Of a stretch of 64,000 nt of DNA, positions 8,550 through 17,348 are shown in pieces. The first letter of the stretch is position 1. The number at the start of each line of letters is the position of its first letter. A model generated the notes under the pieces. It was not told the origin of the DNA, made no database searches, and saw only the letters and a list, made by a program, of their open reading frames with translations. Both the position numbers and the translations under genes were made by a program. Source of the stretch: CAYJBH01 sp964370825 (GTDB lineage: Bacteria > Bacillota > Clostridia > Oscillospirales > Ruminococcaceae); assembly GCA_964370825.1 (NCBI GenBank), contig CAYJKY010000015.1:4578-68577 (forward strand), written 5' to 3'.

Positions 8550-9694
8550 ACATCAACCGACGAGATATAAAGCGGTAAAGGGAACCAACCTTTTGCAAAG
8601 TCAGGCAGTGCATTCAATTCTCCATTAAGGTTAGACTGAGCCGAAAAAAGCTGTCGCATTGCCTCAAATTCGCACAGTTCAACAGTGGGCTGTTTTTGAC
8701 TCTTGGTAACAGTTGTAACACCTTTTTCAAGGGTTATATCCAAAATATTTTCTCCGATTTTCACCACTACAGTACCGTCTGCAAGAGGCGTATATCCTGC
8801 CTTTAACTCCAAAAACGCCGCAATTATTTTTTCATATTTTATCGGCATAAAGCAGTGGTTATTTACCGCTTTAAAATCCTCACAAATTTTTGATAGCTCG
8901 CCAACGAGTTGTTGCTGTGTTGGGTTAAGGCTAATATCAACCTGCTTTTGCCTGGTAACCAATAAGTATTCCTTAATAAAGGACGCGGTTAACGTGGTAT
9001 CTGTCAGCGCCATCTCGGAGATGCCGTTACCCTTTCTGCAAATATATCCTTTGAACGCGCCTGAAAGATAGAGAGCATATATCTCACCCTTCCAAGATGA
9101 CATAATATCATAAAAATATTGATTGTTCCCTGCCCGTTCACCGACAATTCGTAATTCTGCCGACAACTCTCGTATTTTGTTGAGCATCTCTACATCATTA
9201 CTTTTCACCTTTTTAACCTCGACACCATTAACGGTGATAAGATCGACGCGATGGCGAAGGTTTGTTTCTGTTAGGCTGTATATATATTCTATTCCACCCG
9301 GAGTAAACCCATAATACTCATACCGCTGACGCTGCCCGTCGAGCTCTGCGATGTCGCAGCTGTTTTTAATTTCATCGACTGCCATCGCCATCAATTTTTT
9401 CATATATCCGTTACCACGATCATACGGATGTACCGACACGGTACCGATACCACCTACCGTCAGCCGATGATTTCCCACCTTGATGTTGAATTTATCCAAA
9501 AGTACCATAGCCTTGATTTTCCCGTCCTCTTTGCACAAAAAATGCCTTTCGGAAAAATCATATCTATCAGAATATAGTTTTGGCAACAATGCTTTAAAAT
9601 CTGTAGGTGCATGAGCAACACTAAATACAAGATTGCCGAAGTCGACAATATCATTTTTGTCTGATTTTGTTCCTATACAATAAGTTACAGACAT
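8543..9694 (-). CDS. Eis-like GNAT N-acetyltransferase
   Basis: About 383 residues from the ATG at 9694. That start has an aaagga site 9 nt upstream and lies just after a promoter, whereas the longer frame to 9739 would begin upstream of the predicted transcript. The N-terminal GNAT domain contains the acetyl-CoA loop region VHPYDRGNGYMKKLM. The middle and C-terminal parts look like the second GNAT-like and sterol-carrier-like domains of Eis-type enzymes (VVVKIGENILDITLEKG). Such proteins acetylate amines or drugs. The substrate here is unknown. First gene of a two-gene operon with recQ. Confidence 0.82.
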   Translation of the reverse strand: MSVTYCIGTKSDKNDIVDFGNLVFSVAHAPTDFKALLPKLYSDRYDFSERHFLCKEDGKIKAMVLLDKFNIKVGNHRLTVGGIGTVSVHPYDRGNGYMKKLMAMAVDEIKNSCDIAELDGQRQRYEYYGFTPGGIEYIYSLTETNLRHRVDLITVNGVEVKKVKSNDVEMLNKIRELSAELRIVGERAGNNQYFYDIMSSWKGEIYALYLSGAFKGYICRKGNGISEMALTDTTLTASFIKEYLLVTRQKQVDISLNPTQQQLVGELSKICEDFKAVNNHCFMPIKYEKIIAAFLELKAGYTPLADGTVVVKIGENILDITLEKGVTTVTKSQKQPTVELCEFEAMRQLFSAQSNLNGELNALPDFAKGWFPLPLYISSVDVC

Positions 9695-9716
9695 ATTAAC
9701 AGTTCCTTTCATTTTT

Positions 9717-9744
9717 ATTATATAACTCGGCATACTCACATCAA
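9717..9744 (-). promoter_or_regulatory. SigA-type promoter of the acetyltransferase–recQ operon
   Basis: On the minus strand TTGATG and TATAAT are separated by 16 nt. The implied transcription start near 9710 supports the ATG at 9694 over longer alternatives. Confidence 0.6.
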
Positions 9745-9770
9745 TAATTAAAGGATAAGTATGGTTGTCT

Positions 9771-9806
9771 AAAAACCCTTTCCGAAATTAATTCGAAAAG
9801 GGTTTT
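9771..9806 (-). terminator. Terminator of the oxidoreductase operon
   Basis: AAAACCCTTTCCGAA and TTCGAAAAGGGTTTT form a long, nearly perfect stem around a 5-nt loop, with a T run on the minus strand. It lies directly after the stop of the gene at 9814. Confidence 0.75.
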
Positions 9807-9813
9807 ATATTAA

Positions 9814-10920
9814 TTAATCTAAAATTCCGGTCATTGGATTGTTCTTCATTGCCTCGTGCGGTGTATAGCTTGTTGTCATGGGAAGATAAGCTTGTTTTTC
9901 GGAGCTCTTATCAAAGGAAGTTATTACCTCAAGAACATGAAGCGTCTGCTTGTAGTCGGCACGTGCAGTGCGACCATCTTTAAGCGCTTTCGCCATGTCG
10001 GCAAGTCCGAGACCACGTGAATTTTCCTTGTAATCAAACATTAACGGCATGGATTTATACTCGCCATCCTCAGGCCTAAACAGCATCACATCACCGCCGA
10101 AATTATTTGGGTCTGGCACAATAAGTGTCCCCTTGCTACCATATATTTCAAAACGTGCCTGTGAATTGTAATGTACATCAAATGTCGTGAATATAGTACC
10201 CAATGCGCCGTTGTCAAAGTGAATCATTCCGGTTACATAGGTAGAAACATCAACATCAACAACCTCTCCATATTTGGGATCACTTGTGATTATTCGCTGG
10301 TCAAAGGACTTTTTTGTAACTCCGGTAATACCCTTTACTCCGCCGATAAGGTTGACGAGTGCGGTTACGTAGTAGGGACCCATATCCATCATAGGTCCAC
10401 CACCGAACTTGTAGTAAAACTCGGGATCCGGATGCCATGTCTCATGTCCGTGACAAATCATAAAACAGGCACTTCCTACTATATCGCCAATCATACCATC
10501 ATCAATGATTTTTTTACAGGTCTGAATTCCGGCACCCAAAAAAGTATCCGGTGCTCCACCGAGCATCAGTCCCTTTTTTTCTGCAAGAGCAACAAGTTTT
10601 TCACCCTCTTCAAAGGTCGCACCGAGTGGCTTTTCGGAATATACATGCTTTCCTGCCTCAAGTGCAGCTGAGGTCACATCAAAATGCTCATACGGGCGGG
10701 TAAGGTTTAATACGATATCCACCTCCGGGTCACTAAAAGCATCATGCATGGTGTCATAAATTTTGGGGATATTATATTCCTCTTTCGCCTTTTCGGCGCG
10801 CTCTCTGACAAGGTCACAAACGCCAATAAGCTCTATTTCTCTAAACATTTCTGTGATGTTTTTTAGGTATATTCCGCTGATGGAGCCAACTCCTATCATT
10901 GCAATTTTTACGGTATTCAA
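9814..10920 (-). CDS. Gfo/Idh/MocA family oxidoreductase
   Basis: A 368-residue NAD(P)-dependent sugar or inositol dehydrogenase-type enzyme. The N-terminal Rossmann fold begins IAMIGVGSISGIYLKNI. The catalytic-loop motif is SEKPLG, with the Lys that usually assists hydride transfer. The C-terminal half is the alpha/beta substrate domain (GGGPMMDMGPYYVTALVNL). It is the last gene of a three-gene run with a ThuA protein and a second oxidoreductase, separated by only about 14 nt each. The substrate is not predictable; the context suggests oxidation or epimerisation of a sugar derivative. Confidence 0.93.
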   Translation of the reverse strand: MNTVKIAMIGVGSISGIYLKNITEMFREIELIGVCDLVRERAEKAKEEYNIPKIYDTMHDAFSDPEVDIVLNLTRPYEHFDVTSAALEAGKHVYSEKPLGATFEEGEKLVALAEKKGLMLGGAPDTFLGAGIQTCKKIIDDGMIGDIVGSACFMICHGHETWHPDPEFYYKFGGGPMMDMGPYYVTALVNLIGGVKGITGVTKKSFDQRIITSDPKYGEVVDVDVSTYVTGMIHFDNGALGTIFTTFDVHYNSQARFEIYGSKGTLIVPDPNNFGGDVMLFRPEDGEYKSMPLMFDYKENSRGLGLADMAKALKDGRTARADYKQTLHVLEVITSFDKSSEKQAYLPMTTSYTPHEAMKNNPMTGILD

Positions 10921-10934
10921 TTTTATATCTCCAA

Positions 10935-11666
10935 TTAATACATTTTAGCTGAGTTCTCAAACCTATCGGTGGTAAGGTTGTTTACCACTGCATACTCTTT
11001 TCCCTGTGCCGACCATAACATTCCGCGTTCCATGATAGTCTGTGCATTTGGCGATTTGTCGAACACGTCATCATGATGACCGAGTGAGGTGTAAAAAATT
11101 CTGCCGTTGCCCCAATATTTTGTCCATGCTACCGGCATGTCGACCGGCTTATTAGAAATATGGAAATAACTCACTGCCGGAAACCGTGTTGTCGCAAGCA
11201 CCTCGATTGCCGGATCGATATGAAGGTAGTAATGCTCACTACAGACCGGAAAATCATCAAGCCCTTCGATTATTGGGCTGGAGCCTTTGCAGATATTAAC
11301 GGTATAGTCAATATTATCACCGCCGGGATGACTGACCCATTGCCCTCCTGTCATAAACTGCCATTCTACATCGTTACGGAAGGAATCGCACATACCACCA
11401 TGACAACCGGCAAGCCCCACGCCTGTTCCGACTGCCTTTGCAATATTTTCCCTAACCTCCTGGGGTATTTCTCCCATGGTCCAGCAGGCGACAATCAGAT
11501 CAAGGCCTGCGAGCATCTCATAGTCAAGACAGATTTCAAGGTTGTCACTAATTGTACAGCTGTACCCATGCTTTTCCATCAATCTCGCAAAACGAGCCGA
11601 GGTCAGGGTGGGTTCGTGACCGTCCCACCCTCCCTGTAAAAGTAAAACCTTTTTTTCGGTAGACAT
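10935..11666 (-). CDS. ThuA domain-containing protein
   Basis: A 243-residue ThuA-like protein with a glutamine-amidotransferase-like fold, a family tied to disaccharide (trehalose, 3-keto-sugar) utilisation. It begins VLLLQGGWDGHEPTLT. Further family features are AGCHGGMCDSFRN and WGNGRIFYTSLGHHDDV, the latter near the C-terminus. There is no signal peptide, so it should be cytoplasmic. It lies between two Gfo/Idh/MocA oxidoreductases, a frequent arrangement in sugar pathways that pass through keto-glycosides. The exact reaction is not established for the family. Confidence 0.93.
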   Translation of the reverse strand: MSTEKKVLLLQGGWDGHEPTLTSARFARLMEKHGYSCTISDNLEICLDYEMLAGLDLIVACWTMGEIPQEVRENIAKAVGTGVGLAGCHGGMCDSFRNDVEWQFMTGGQWVSHPGGDNIDYTVNICKGSSPIIEGLDDFPVCSEHYYLHIDPAIEVLATTRFPAVSYFHISNKPVDMPVAWTKYWGNGRIFYTSLGHHDDVFDKSPNAQTIMERGMLWSAQGKEYAVVNNLTTDRFENSAKMY

Positions 11667-11680
11667 ATATGATATCCCTT

Positions 11681-12739
11681 TTATAGTTTACAGCTTATTG
11701 CGCACTTGCGCTCTTCAGCCTCAAAGGCTAAATCGATTATCTTCATAACCCTTAATGCCTGCTCTGGAGTTACAAGAAGCTCTGCCTTATTGTCGATAAC
11801 GTCAACAATGTTTTTGTAGTAATCGCCCCAATCGGTAGCAACATCCGGAAGCTCGGTCTCTATTACAGTCTCCTGTGGACGAGGAGCCATTGTTCTGGTT
11901 GGACCTGCCTCGGTATATACAATTACATCGTCCCACTCAAGCTCGGAATCAAGCTTCTTTTGGAACATGGCACCTTTGCAGGACCAATCCTCGATAACTG
12001 CGGTTCCGTTATCACAGGAAACATGCCAACGCGGATGGTTAACGAAACAGTTTGTTGCCATCTCTAACATGCCGGAAACACCGTTTTCGAAACGTATATA
12101 AATCTTAATGTTATCGTCGACTCCCGGAGTGCAGATAGACATTAGGTGTGCACCGATTTCCACTACAGGGCTATCGATTAAATGCACCATCTGATCAATA
12201 AGATGTACACCCCAGTCAAGTAGCATTCCGCCGCCATTCTCTTTAAATCCACGCCATCCGTGCATAGCACCTCTCGAACCCTGAACGCGACTCTCGATGA
12301 AGTAGGGTTCGCCTATCATTTTATCAGCCAGCACCTTTTTGATTATACAGTAATCTTTATCCCACCTTCTGTTCTGATGGATAGAGAATAACATTCCGGT
12401 CTCCTTAGCAACAGCAATTATCTCCTCAAGCTCAGGAGCATTCATTGTTACCGGCTTTTCGCAAACAACATTTTTGCCTGCCTTTAAGCATTTTATTGCA
12501 AGATCCTTATGGAAATTGTTTGGGGTTGCAATGGTTATAAGGTCAACCTCTTTATCATTTAAAATCTCTTCGACCGAATTATATATATGTAGCCCAAGCT
12601 CATTTTTTGCAGTTTCGATGGCTTCATCTCTTACATCATATGCGCCCTTTACGGTTATCTCATCAATGTTTTCGGTTACCTTTTTACAGTGCCATGTGCC
12701 CATTCCGCCTATGCCAATAATTGCCATTGTGTGTTTCAT
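11681..12739 (-). CDS. Gfo/Idh/MocA family oxidoreductase
   Basis: A 352-residue NAD(P)-dependent dehydrogenase and the first gene of the island operon. The nucleotide-binding motif is IIGIGGMGTWHC and the catalytic-loop motif is VCEKPVTMN. The C-terminal domain has GGGMLLDWGVHLIDQMVHL, where the Asp and His match the usual active-site pair. A ribosome binding site (aaggag) precedes the ATG. It is divergent from an AraC regulator, and the 132-nt gap between them holds a two-unit direct repeat that may control both. It is clearly different in sequence from the other two oxidoreductases here, so not a recent duplicate. Confidence 0.93.
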   Translation of the reverse strand: MKHTMAIIGIGGMGTWHCKKVTENIDEITVKGAYDVRDEAIETAKNELGLHIYNSVEEILNDKEVDLITIATPNNFHKDLAIKCLKAGKNVVCEKPVTMNAPELEEIIAVAKETGMLFSIHQNRRWDKDYCIIKKVLADKMIGEPYFIESRVQGSRGAMHGWRGFKENGGGMLLDWGVHLIDQMVHLIDSPVVEIGAHLMSICTPGVDDNIKIYIRFENGVSGMLEMATNCFVNHPRWHVSCDNGTAVIEDWSCKGAMFQKKLDSELEWDDVIVYTEAGPTRTMAPRPQETVIETELPDVATDWGDYYKNIVDVIDNKAELLVTPEQALRVMKIIDLAFEAEERKCAISCKL

Positions 12740-12807
12740 ATTTAAGCTCCTTAAAAAAAATTATATTACTTTAATCGTAACACTTGAATAATAGCATATT
12801 TTGTTGT

Positions 12808-12844
12808 ATAATTTCATATCATAATAGGATAATTTTATATCATA
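12808..12844. promoter_or_regulatory. Candidate AraC-family operator: two direct repeats, 21-bp period
   Basis: ATAATTTCATATCATA (12808-12823) and ATAATTTTATATCATA (12829-12844) agree at 15 of 16 positions and are offset by 21 bp, two helical turns. AraC-type proteins commonly bind such same-face direct repeats. The pair lies 28 nt upstream of the araC-type gene and between the divergent genes. The high AT content weakens the case. Confidence 0.5.
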
Positions 12845-12871
12845 TATTGTGGTTTTTTATTAGGAGCAGCT

Positions 12872-13663
12872 ATGTACGGCTATGAGACAAGAAATATAAA
12901 TTTTTACTTCTCTCCCACTATTGAAAATATTGAATATGAGTCCCACCTCCACAAGGAGGTAGAGCTATTGTATGTGTTGGACGGAAACGTCACAATACAG
13001 TCAAACTATATCCAATATAGCATGTATCCCGGGGATTTTTACATTTCATTTCCAAACACCGTACATGAGTGTAAAAGTGTGGGAGAAACACACTGTATGC
13101 TTTGGATTTTCAATGTAGATATTATCAAGGATTACAGTGTAGAATTGAAAAGAAGATATCCTATCGTTCCCATACTGAGGAAGGAGCAGTTCCATGCCGA
13201 CCTACACTATGCCATAAAGGCGTTCAATACACGCCCCGATCTCACCGAAGATACACTTTTATCACGTGCTTTTTTGTCACTGATGATGTCTCACATCATT
13301 GATAATCTCCAGTATTCGCACATCGGCAGTGGTAATAATGAGGATTGGATGATGGAGTTATTGTTATATCTCAACGACAGGTATAGCGATGTTTTGACGT
13401 TGGACAAAATCGCCTCACATGTTGGTGTCAGCAGATATCATCTTTCACGAACATTTTCAGCAAAGATAGGTTGCAGTATTCCGGACTATATTAATAAGCT
13501 GAGAATTGCAAAGGCAATTGAGTTTATAAACCACTCCGACGACACTATCACCGAAATTGCCTATAAGTGCGGTTTTGAAAGTATGACAACATTTTTTCGC
13601 ACATTTAAAAAGAACGGTATGCCAACCCCTACTACTATCAGAAAAAACAACAAAAAAAAGTAG
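12872..13663 (+). CDS. AraC-family transcriptional regulator with cupin sensor
   Basis: A 263-residue regulator. Residues 20-110 form a cupin-type ligand domain (HLHKEVELLYVLDGNVTIQ and a downstream PGDFYISFPNTVHEC). Residues 165-260 hold two helix-turn-helix motifs (LDKIASHVGVSRYHLSRTF; TEIAYKCGFESMTTFFRTF). It is divergent from the Gfo/Idh/MocA–ThuA operon and upstream of a third oxidoreductase, so it most likely activates that island in response to a sugar. A good ribosome binding site (taggag) precedes the start. The 21-bp direct repeat in its own upstream region is the obvious binding-site candidate. Confidence 0.93.
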   Translation: MYGYETRNINFYFSPTIENIEYESHLHKEVELLYVLDGNVTIQSNYIQYSMYPGDFYISFPNTVHECKSVGETHCMLWIFNVDIIKDYSVELKRRYPIVPILRKEQFHADLHYAIKAFNTRPDLTEDTLLSRAFLSLMMSHIIDNLQYSHIGSGNNEDWMMELLLYLNDRYSDVLTLDKIASHVGVSRYHLSRTFSAKIGCSIPDYINKLRIAKAIEFINHSDDTITEIAYKCGFESMTTFFRTFKKNGMPTPTTIRKNNKKK

Positions 13664-13712
13664 GCGAAAATATTATCCGCCCACATTTTATTAACAACCA
13701 TTAAATTGTTTT

Positions 13713-14870
13713 TTAATTTATGTTCACCCAGACAGCACCCTTTTTGTTACTGTCAACAACAGCATGGATAAACTTAACGCTTTCAATCCCCTCCTCAATT
13801 GTCGGAAAATCAAGATCTTCTGCGGTAAGTTCCTCTTCGTTTATCTTTTTAAGCAATGCGGTGGTGTAGGTTTTGTATAGGTTAGCAAACGCAACAAACA
13901 ACCCCTCCGGATGTCCACTGGGAACCCTGTTAAGCTCTGCGGCTCTACCGGTAAGGTAGCCCATACCTCGATTGTACACCTGTACCGGGCATCCCTTTTT
14001 CGTTACATACAGAAAATTCGGGTTTTCCTGTACCCACTCAATTGCTCCCTCGGTTCCGAATATTCTTACCACCAAACCGTTGGAGTGACCGACACAAACC
14101 TGTGAAAAACTGAAAACTCCATGTGCACCGTTTTCATATTCTAACAACATGTTAGCATTCAGCTCAAGCGGTTGATCAAAGTGATCAAGCACGGCACACA
14201 CCTTGCGAAGTTTTAAGCCTGTAAGATAGGATACCATGTGCTCTACGTGCGTCCCGAGATCCCCGACACAATTAGATATTCCTGCAATTTCCGGATCCTT
14301 TCGCCACATCGAGAGTTTTTTGGTAGACAAGTCACCCTTGCCCACATCGTCAATTAGCCATTCCTGCAAAAACTCTGCATTCACATTAATTATCTTACCT
14401 ATCTCGCCATCCTCGATAAGCTTTTTAGCCTGCTTGACAAGGCAATTTCCGGTATAAGAATAGGTAACCGCAAAAAACACGCCCCTTTCCTTTACCAGCC
14501 TTGAAAGTTCCTCTCCCTGCTCTACCGTATGACAAAGAGGCTTTTCACATACAACATTAAAGCCGTATTCAAGGAAAAGTTTCGCAACCTCATAGTGCAC
14601 CTTGTTAGGGGTGGTAATAACAACAAAATCAATTTTGTCATCCCTCTCCGACTCTAAGCGTGCCATCTCACTATAGCTTGAGTAAATACGTTCCTTAACA
14701 AGGCCTAACTTCTCACCGCTTCGGTTGTTGCGCTCCTCATTAGTGCTGAAACAGCCTGCCTTTAAGGTAGCTTTTCCGTCAAAATCTATAGCGGTGCGGT
14801 GAACTCCACCGATAAATGCGTCTACACTTCCACCAACCATACCGTAGTTTAAAACTTCCCTTTTAATCAT
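13713..14870 (-). CDS. Gfo/Idh/MocA family oxidoreductase
   Basis: A 385-residue member of the third branch present here, beginning LNYGMVGGSVDAFIGGVHR, with VCEKPLCHTVEQG at the catalytic loop. The C-terminal domain contains ISNCVGDLGTHVEHMVSYL. Members with this N-terminus often lie in inositol- or glucoside-like catabolic loci. The gene is convergent with the AraC regulator, 50 nt away, and transcribed alone. A short stretch at 14896-14908 upstream of it partly resembles the putative AraC repeat, but it is too AT-rich to trust. Confidence 0.92.
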   Translation of the reverse strand: MIKREVLNYGMVGGSVDAFIGGVHRTAIDFDGKATLKAGCFSTNEERNNRSGEKLGLVKERIYSSYSEMARLESERDDKIDFVVITTPNKVHYEVAKLFLEYGFNVVCEKPLCHTVEQGEELSRLVKERGVFFAVTYSYTGNCLVKQAKKLIEDGEIGKIINVNAEFLQEWLIDDVGKGDLSTKKLSMWRKDPEIAGISNCVGDLGTHVEHMVSYLTGLKLRKVCAVLDHFDQPLELNANMLLEYENGAHGVFSFSQVCVGHSNGLVVRIFGTEGAIEWVQENPNFLYVTKKGCPVQVYNRGMGYLTGRAAELNRVPSGHPEGLFVAFANLYKTYTTALLKKINEEELTAEDLDFPTIEEGIESVKFIHAVVDSNKKGAVWVNIN

Positions 14871-14972
14871 ACGTAGCTCCTAAATCCTATAGTCTTAATT
14901 TTATATTAGTACATTTAAGAAAAAAAAGCAACCCTATAAAAACAATAAAATTATTAAAACATGAGGAAATAT

Positions 14973-15779
14973 ATGATAAAACTTAATATAGCAAACCTTA
15001 ACTTATTTCAAATTGCTGAGAGTGGGCAATGTTTTAGATTTAATCAAACCGAGCATGGCTACCGAACTATTGCTGAGGGAAAAATTCTTGATATGTGCCA
15101 AGAATCACCTGATAGCATAACGCTGAACTGTTCAAAAGAGGATTACAAAGGCTACTGGCATGACTACCTTGATCTCTCGACAGACTATGCATCATACATA
15201 TCTGCAATACCGTCGAACGACAGTTTTATGACAGAAGCCGCAATATATGGTAGCGGAATTCGAATCTTAAGGCAACCTCTTTTTGAAACACTCATATCTT
15301 TTATTATATCCCAAAGAAAATCTATTCCGGCTATAAAAACCTCAATTGAGGCAATCTGTAGAATGTGCGGTAACGAAATTGACGAAGGAATCTATGCATT
15401 CCCTACTCCGGAACAACTTGCGTCATGTAGCATGGAGGAAATTCTTTCGTGTTCAGTAGGATATAGGGCGAGATATATTCTCTCTGCGGCTCGTAGCGTT
15501 GCACAGGGAAAAACCCCACTCGAAGAGCTACATAAACTTGATGACGATGATGTTTTTAAAGCACTTCTTGAGTTCGACGGTGTTGGGGTTAAGGTTGCCA
15601 ACTGTGTTCGACTTTTCGGGTATCATCGCCTTGCGGCATTTCCCGAGGATGTGTGGATAATAAACACGATAAACAACTATTACGGCGGTAAATTTCCGCT
15701 TGATTTATACGAGGGTTTTGCGGGTGTAATGCAGCAATACATGTTCTTTTATGCAAGGTCAAATAAACTCGGCAAATAG
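14973..15779 (+). CDS. 8-oxoguanine DNA glycosylase/AP lyase (OGG1-like)
   Basis: A 268-residue base-excision repair enzyme that removes oxidised guanine. The ATG at 14973 is preferred because gaggaaatat precedes it; an ATG 12 nt earlier has no ribosome binding site. The N-terminal OGG_N domain is followed by the HhH-GPD domain. Its hairpin FDGVGVKVANCVRLF carries the catalytic Lys (about 207), and FPEDVWI carries the catalytic Asp (about 226). This order and spacing match OGG1 rather than AlkA. It is followed 22 nt later by a CPBP protease gene, perhaps co-transcribed. Confidence 0.9.
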   Translation: MIKLNIANLNLFQIAESGQCFRFNQTEHGYRTIAEGKILDMCQESPDSITLNCSKEDYKGYWHDYLDLSTDYASYISAIPSNDSFMTEAAIYGSGIRILRQPLFETLISFIISQRKSIPAIKTSIEAICRMCGNEIDEGIYAFPTPEQLASCSMEEILSCSVGYRARYILSAARSVAQGKTPLEELHKLDDDDVFKALLEFDGVGVKVANCVRLFGYHRLAAFPEDVWIINTINNYYGGKFPLDLYEGFAGVMQQYMFFYARSNKLGK

Positions 15780-15801
15780 AATCGTCAACAGTGGAGAATA
15801 A

Positions 15802-16473
15802 ATGTCAAATATAAAGAAAAACATTATTATTTTAATTATTGTTACGGTATGTATATCGATAATTGCATACACGGATCTAATAATTCGCCCCGGTTATCTG
15901 GCAAAGACCCTTGTTAAGGCTCCGATTTTTTTGTTCGTTCCGATACTGTATTCGCTGTGTTTCAAAAAATTTAAACCTTTTAACCTTGTCAGATCAAACC
16001 TTAACGGTATGAAGACAAGCATTCTTTTGGGAATAGGTCTGTATGCTGTTGTGTTAACTTCATATTTTATTGCAGACAGTCTTTTTAATCTTGACGGAAT
16101 TAAAACATCTCTTGAAAACAATCTCGGAATAAACGGTGATAACTTCGTTGCTATTGCACTGTATGTTTCGATAGTAAACTCCTTTTTGGAGGAATGGTTT
16201 TTTAGAGGTTTTATTTTTACCGAGTTTAGAAAAACAAGCCGATTAGCAGCATACTCGGTTAATTCATTAGCCTTTAGCATCTATCACATTGCAATTATGG
16301 ATGGAATGTTTGATGTAGGACTTTTAATATTGATTTTGGTTGCGCTTTTTATAGGTGGAATTATCTTCAGCTACCTTAATGAAAAAAACCGCAACATCTA
16401 TTCATCATGGTTTTGTCATGCATTTGCTAACTTTGCGATGAACACAATAGGCTTTGTTATTCTTTATTTATAA
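15802..16473 (+). CDS. CPBP (CAAX/ABI) family intramembrane metalloprotease
   Basis: A 223-residue membrane protein of the CPBP group, related to Rce1-type proteases and bacteriocin-immunity proteins. Motif 1 is FLEEWFFRGF (paired Glu plus Arg), motif 2 is SLAFSIYHIAIM (His ligand), and a later SSWFCHAFANF supplies the last His. About seven hydrophobic segments are visible. Its function in this organism is unknown. Its last 6 nt overlap the end of the convergent phosphotransferase gene. Confidence 0.9.
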   Translation: MSNIKKNIIILIIVTVCISIIAYTDLIIRPGYLAKTLVKAPIFLFVPILYSLCFKKFKPFNLVRSNLNGMKTSILLGIGLYAVVLTSYFIADSLFNLDGIKTSLENNLGINGDNFVAIALYVSIVNSFLEEWFFRGFIFTEFRKTSRLAAYSVNSLAFSIYHIAIMDGMFDVGLLILILVALFIGGIIFSYLNEKNRNIYSSWFCHAFANFAMNTIGFVILYL

Positions 16474-17316
16474 TGTTTGGCTGTCGTCTAATATTTCCAA
16501 AATTGTTTTAGATGAACTAGCATCAGACTCAAAGGTGATAAGTGCCTTCCATAACGCCCACCCTTTTGCGCGATTAACTGTATCTATATCCAGCCCATCT
16601 AAAAGTAAATTTCTGCTCTTTGAGTCAAAGAATGTCCACGCCATGGCATAATCACAGGCAGGATCCCCTATCCCCATAATTCCAAAATCAATAACACCGC
16701 ACAAATGCCCGACCGATACAAGCAGATTTCCCGGTGCCACATCTCCATGCAACCATACAGGAGATTTCTTCCAATTTGATGAAATAGCACATTCCCATAT
16801 CCTGTTCAACCTTTCCACCGGCAGAACATCTTTCAAATTTTTTAGGGACAAGATGGTTTCGTTGTTGTACACCGAAAGGTCTCCGCCACGAAAAAAATTG
16901 TGTTTTCCGGCAGGCGGTGCTTCTGTCGTATCTATAGCTTGCAACTCCCTTAAAAAAGCTGATAAATCAGCTGCGAAGTTATCCGGTGATGCAATATTAC
17001 TGTGGTTTACGGTCTCACCCTTTATATAATGATTAACCGTCCAAGGGAAGGGATAGTCATCGTTAGGAGAACCCATCGCTATAGGTGCTGAAATGGGTAG
17101 TTTTATATTCTTTTGCAATAGCGGTAACCATTTAAATTCTTTTTCTACCTGTGGTACATATGCCTCTGCACTCGGTAGCCTTACCGTCATTTTATCACCC
17201 AAATGAAAAGTTCTGTTGTCGTGACCACTTTTTTCGACAGGCTTTATCTGCAAATTTCCCCATTGTGGGAACTGACTTTTAATTAGATTTTCTACAATTG
17301 ATACCGATATCTCCAT
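16468..17316 (-). CDS. Aminoglycoside/macrolide phosphotransferase-like kinase (APH family)
   Basis: A 282-residue kinase-fold protein. The catalytic motif is WLHGDVAPGNLLV (Brenner motif with Asp), and the metal-binding motif is GVIDFGIMGIGDPACDYAM. The N-terminal lobe contains RTFHLGDKMTVRLPS, the beta strand bearing the ATP-binding position. Chromosomal members of this type phosphorylate drugs or small metabolites, and most have no proven resistance role. It follows comF by 32 nt and may be the last gene of the prfA–recD2–comF run. Base composition is like its neighbours, so recent transfer is not indicated. Confidence 0.88.
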   Translation of the reverse strand: MEISVSIVENLIKSQFPQWGNLQIKPVEKSGHDNRTFHLGDKMTVRLPSAEAYVPQVEKEFKWLPLLQKNIKLPISAPIAMGSPNDDYPFPWTVNHYIKGETVNHSNIASPDNFAADLSAFLRELQAIDTTEAPPAGKHNFFRGGDLSVYNNETILSLKNLKDVLPVERLNRIWECAISSNWKKSPVWLHGDVAPGNLLVSVGHLCGVIDFGIMGIGDPACDYAMAWTFFDSKSRNLLLDGLDIDTVNRAKGWALWKALITFESDASSSKTILEILDDSQTL

Positions 17317-17348
17317 CTATTTATTAGCTCCATTGTGCTGCCTGTTAA

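Noticed and set aside
16468..17316. Acquired antibiotic-resistance gene
   Set aside because: The kinase has the APH fold, but no mobile element, composition shift or close match to a named resistance enzyme is evident; intrinsic members are common.
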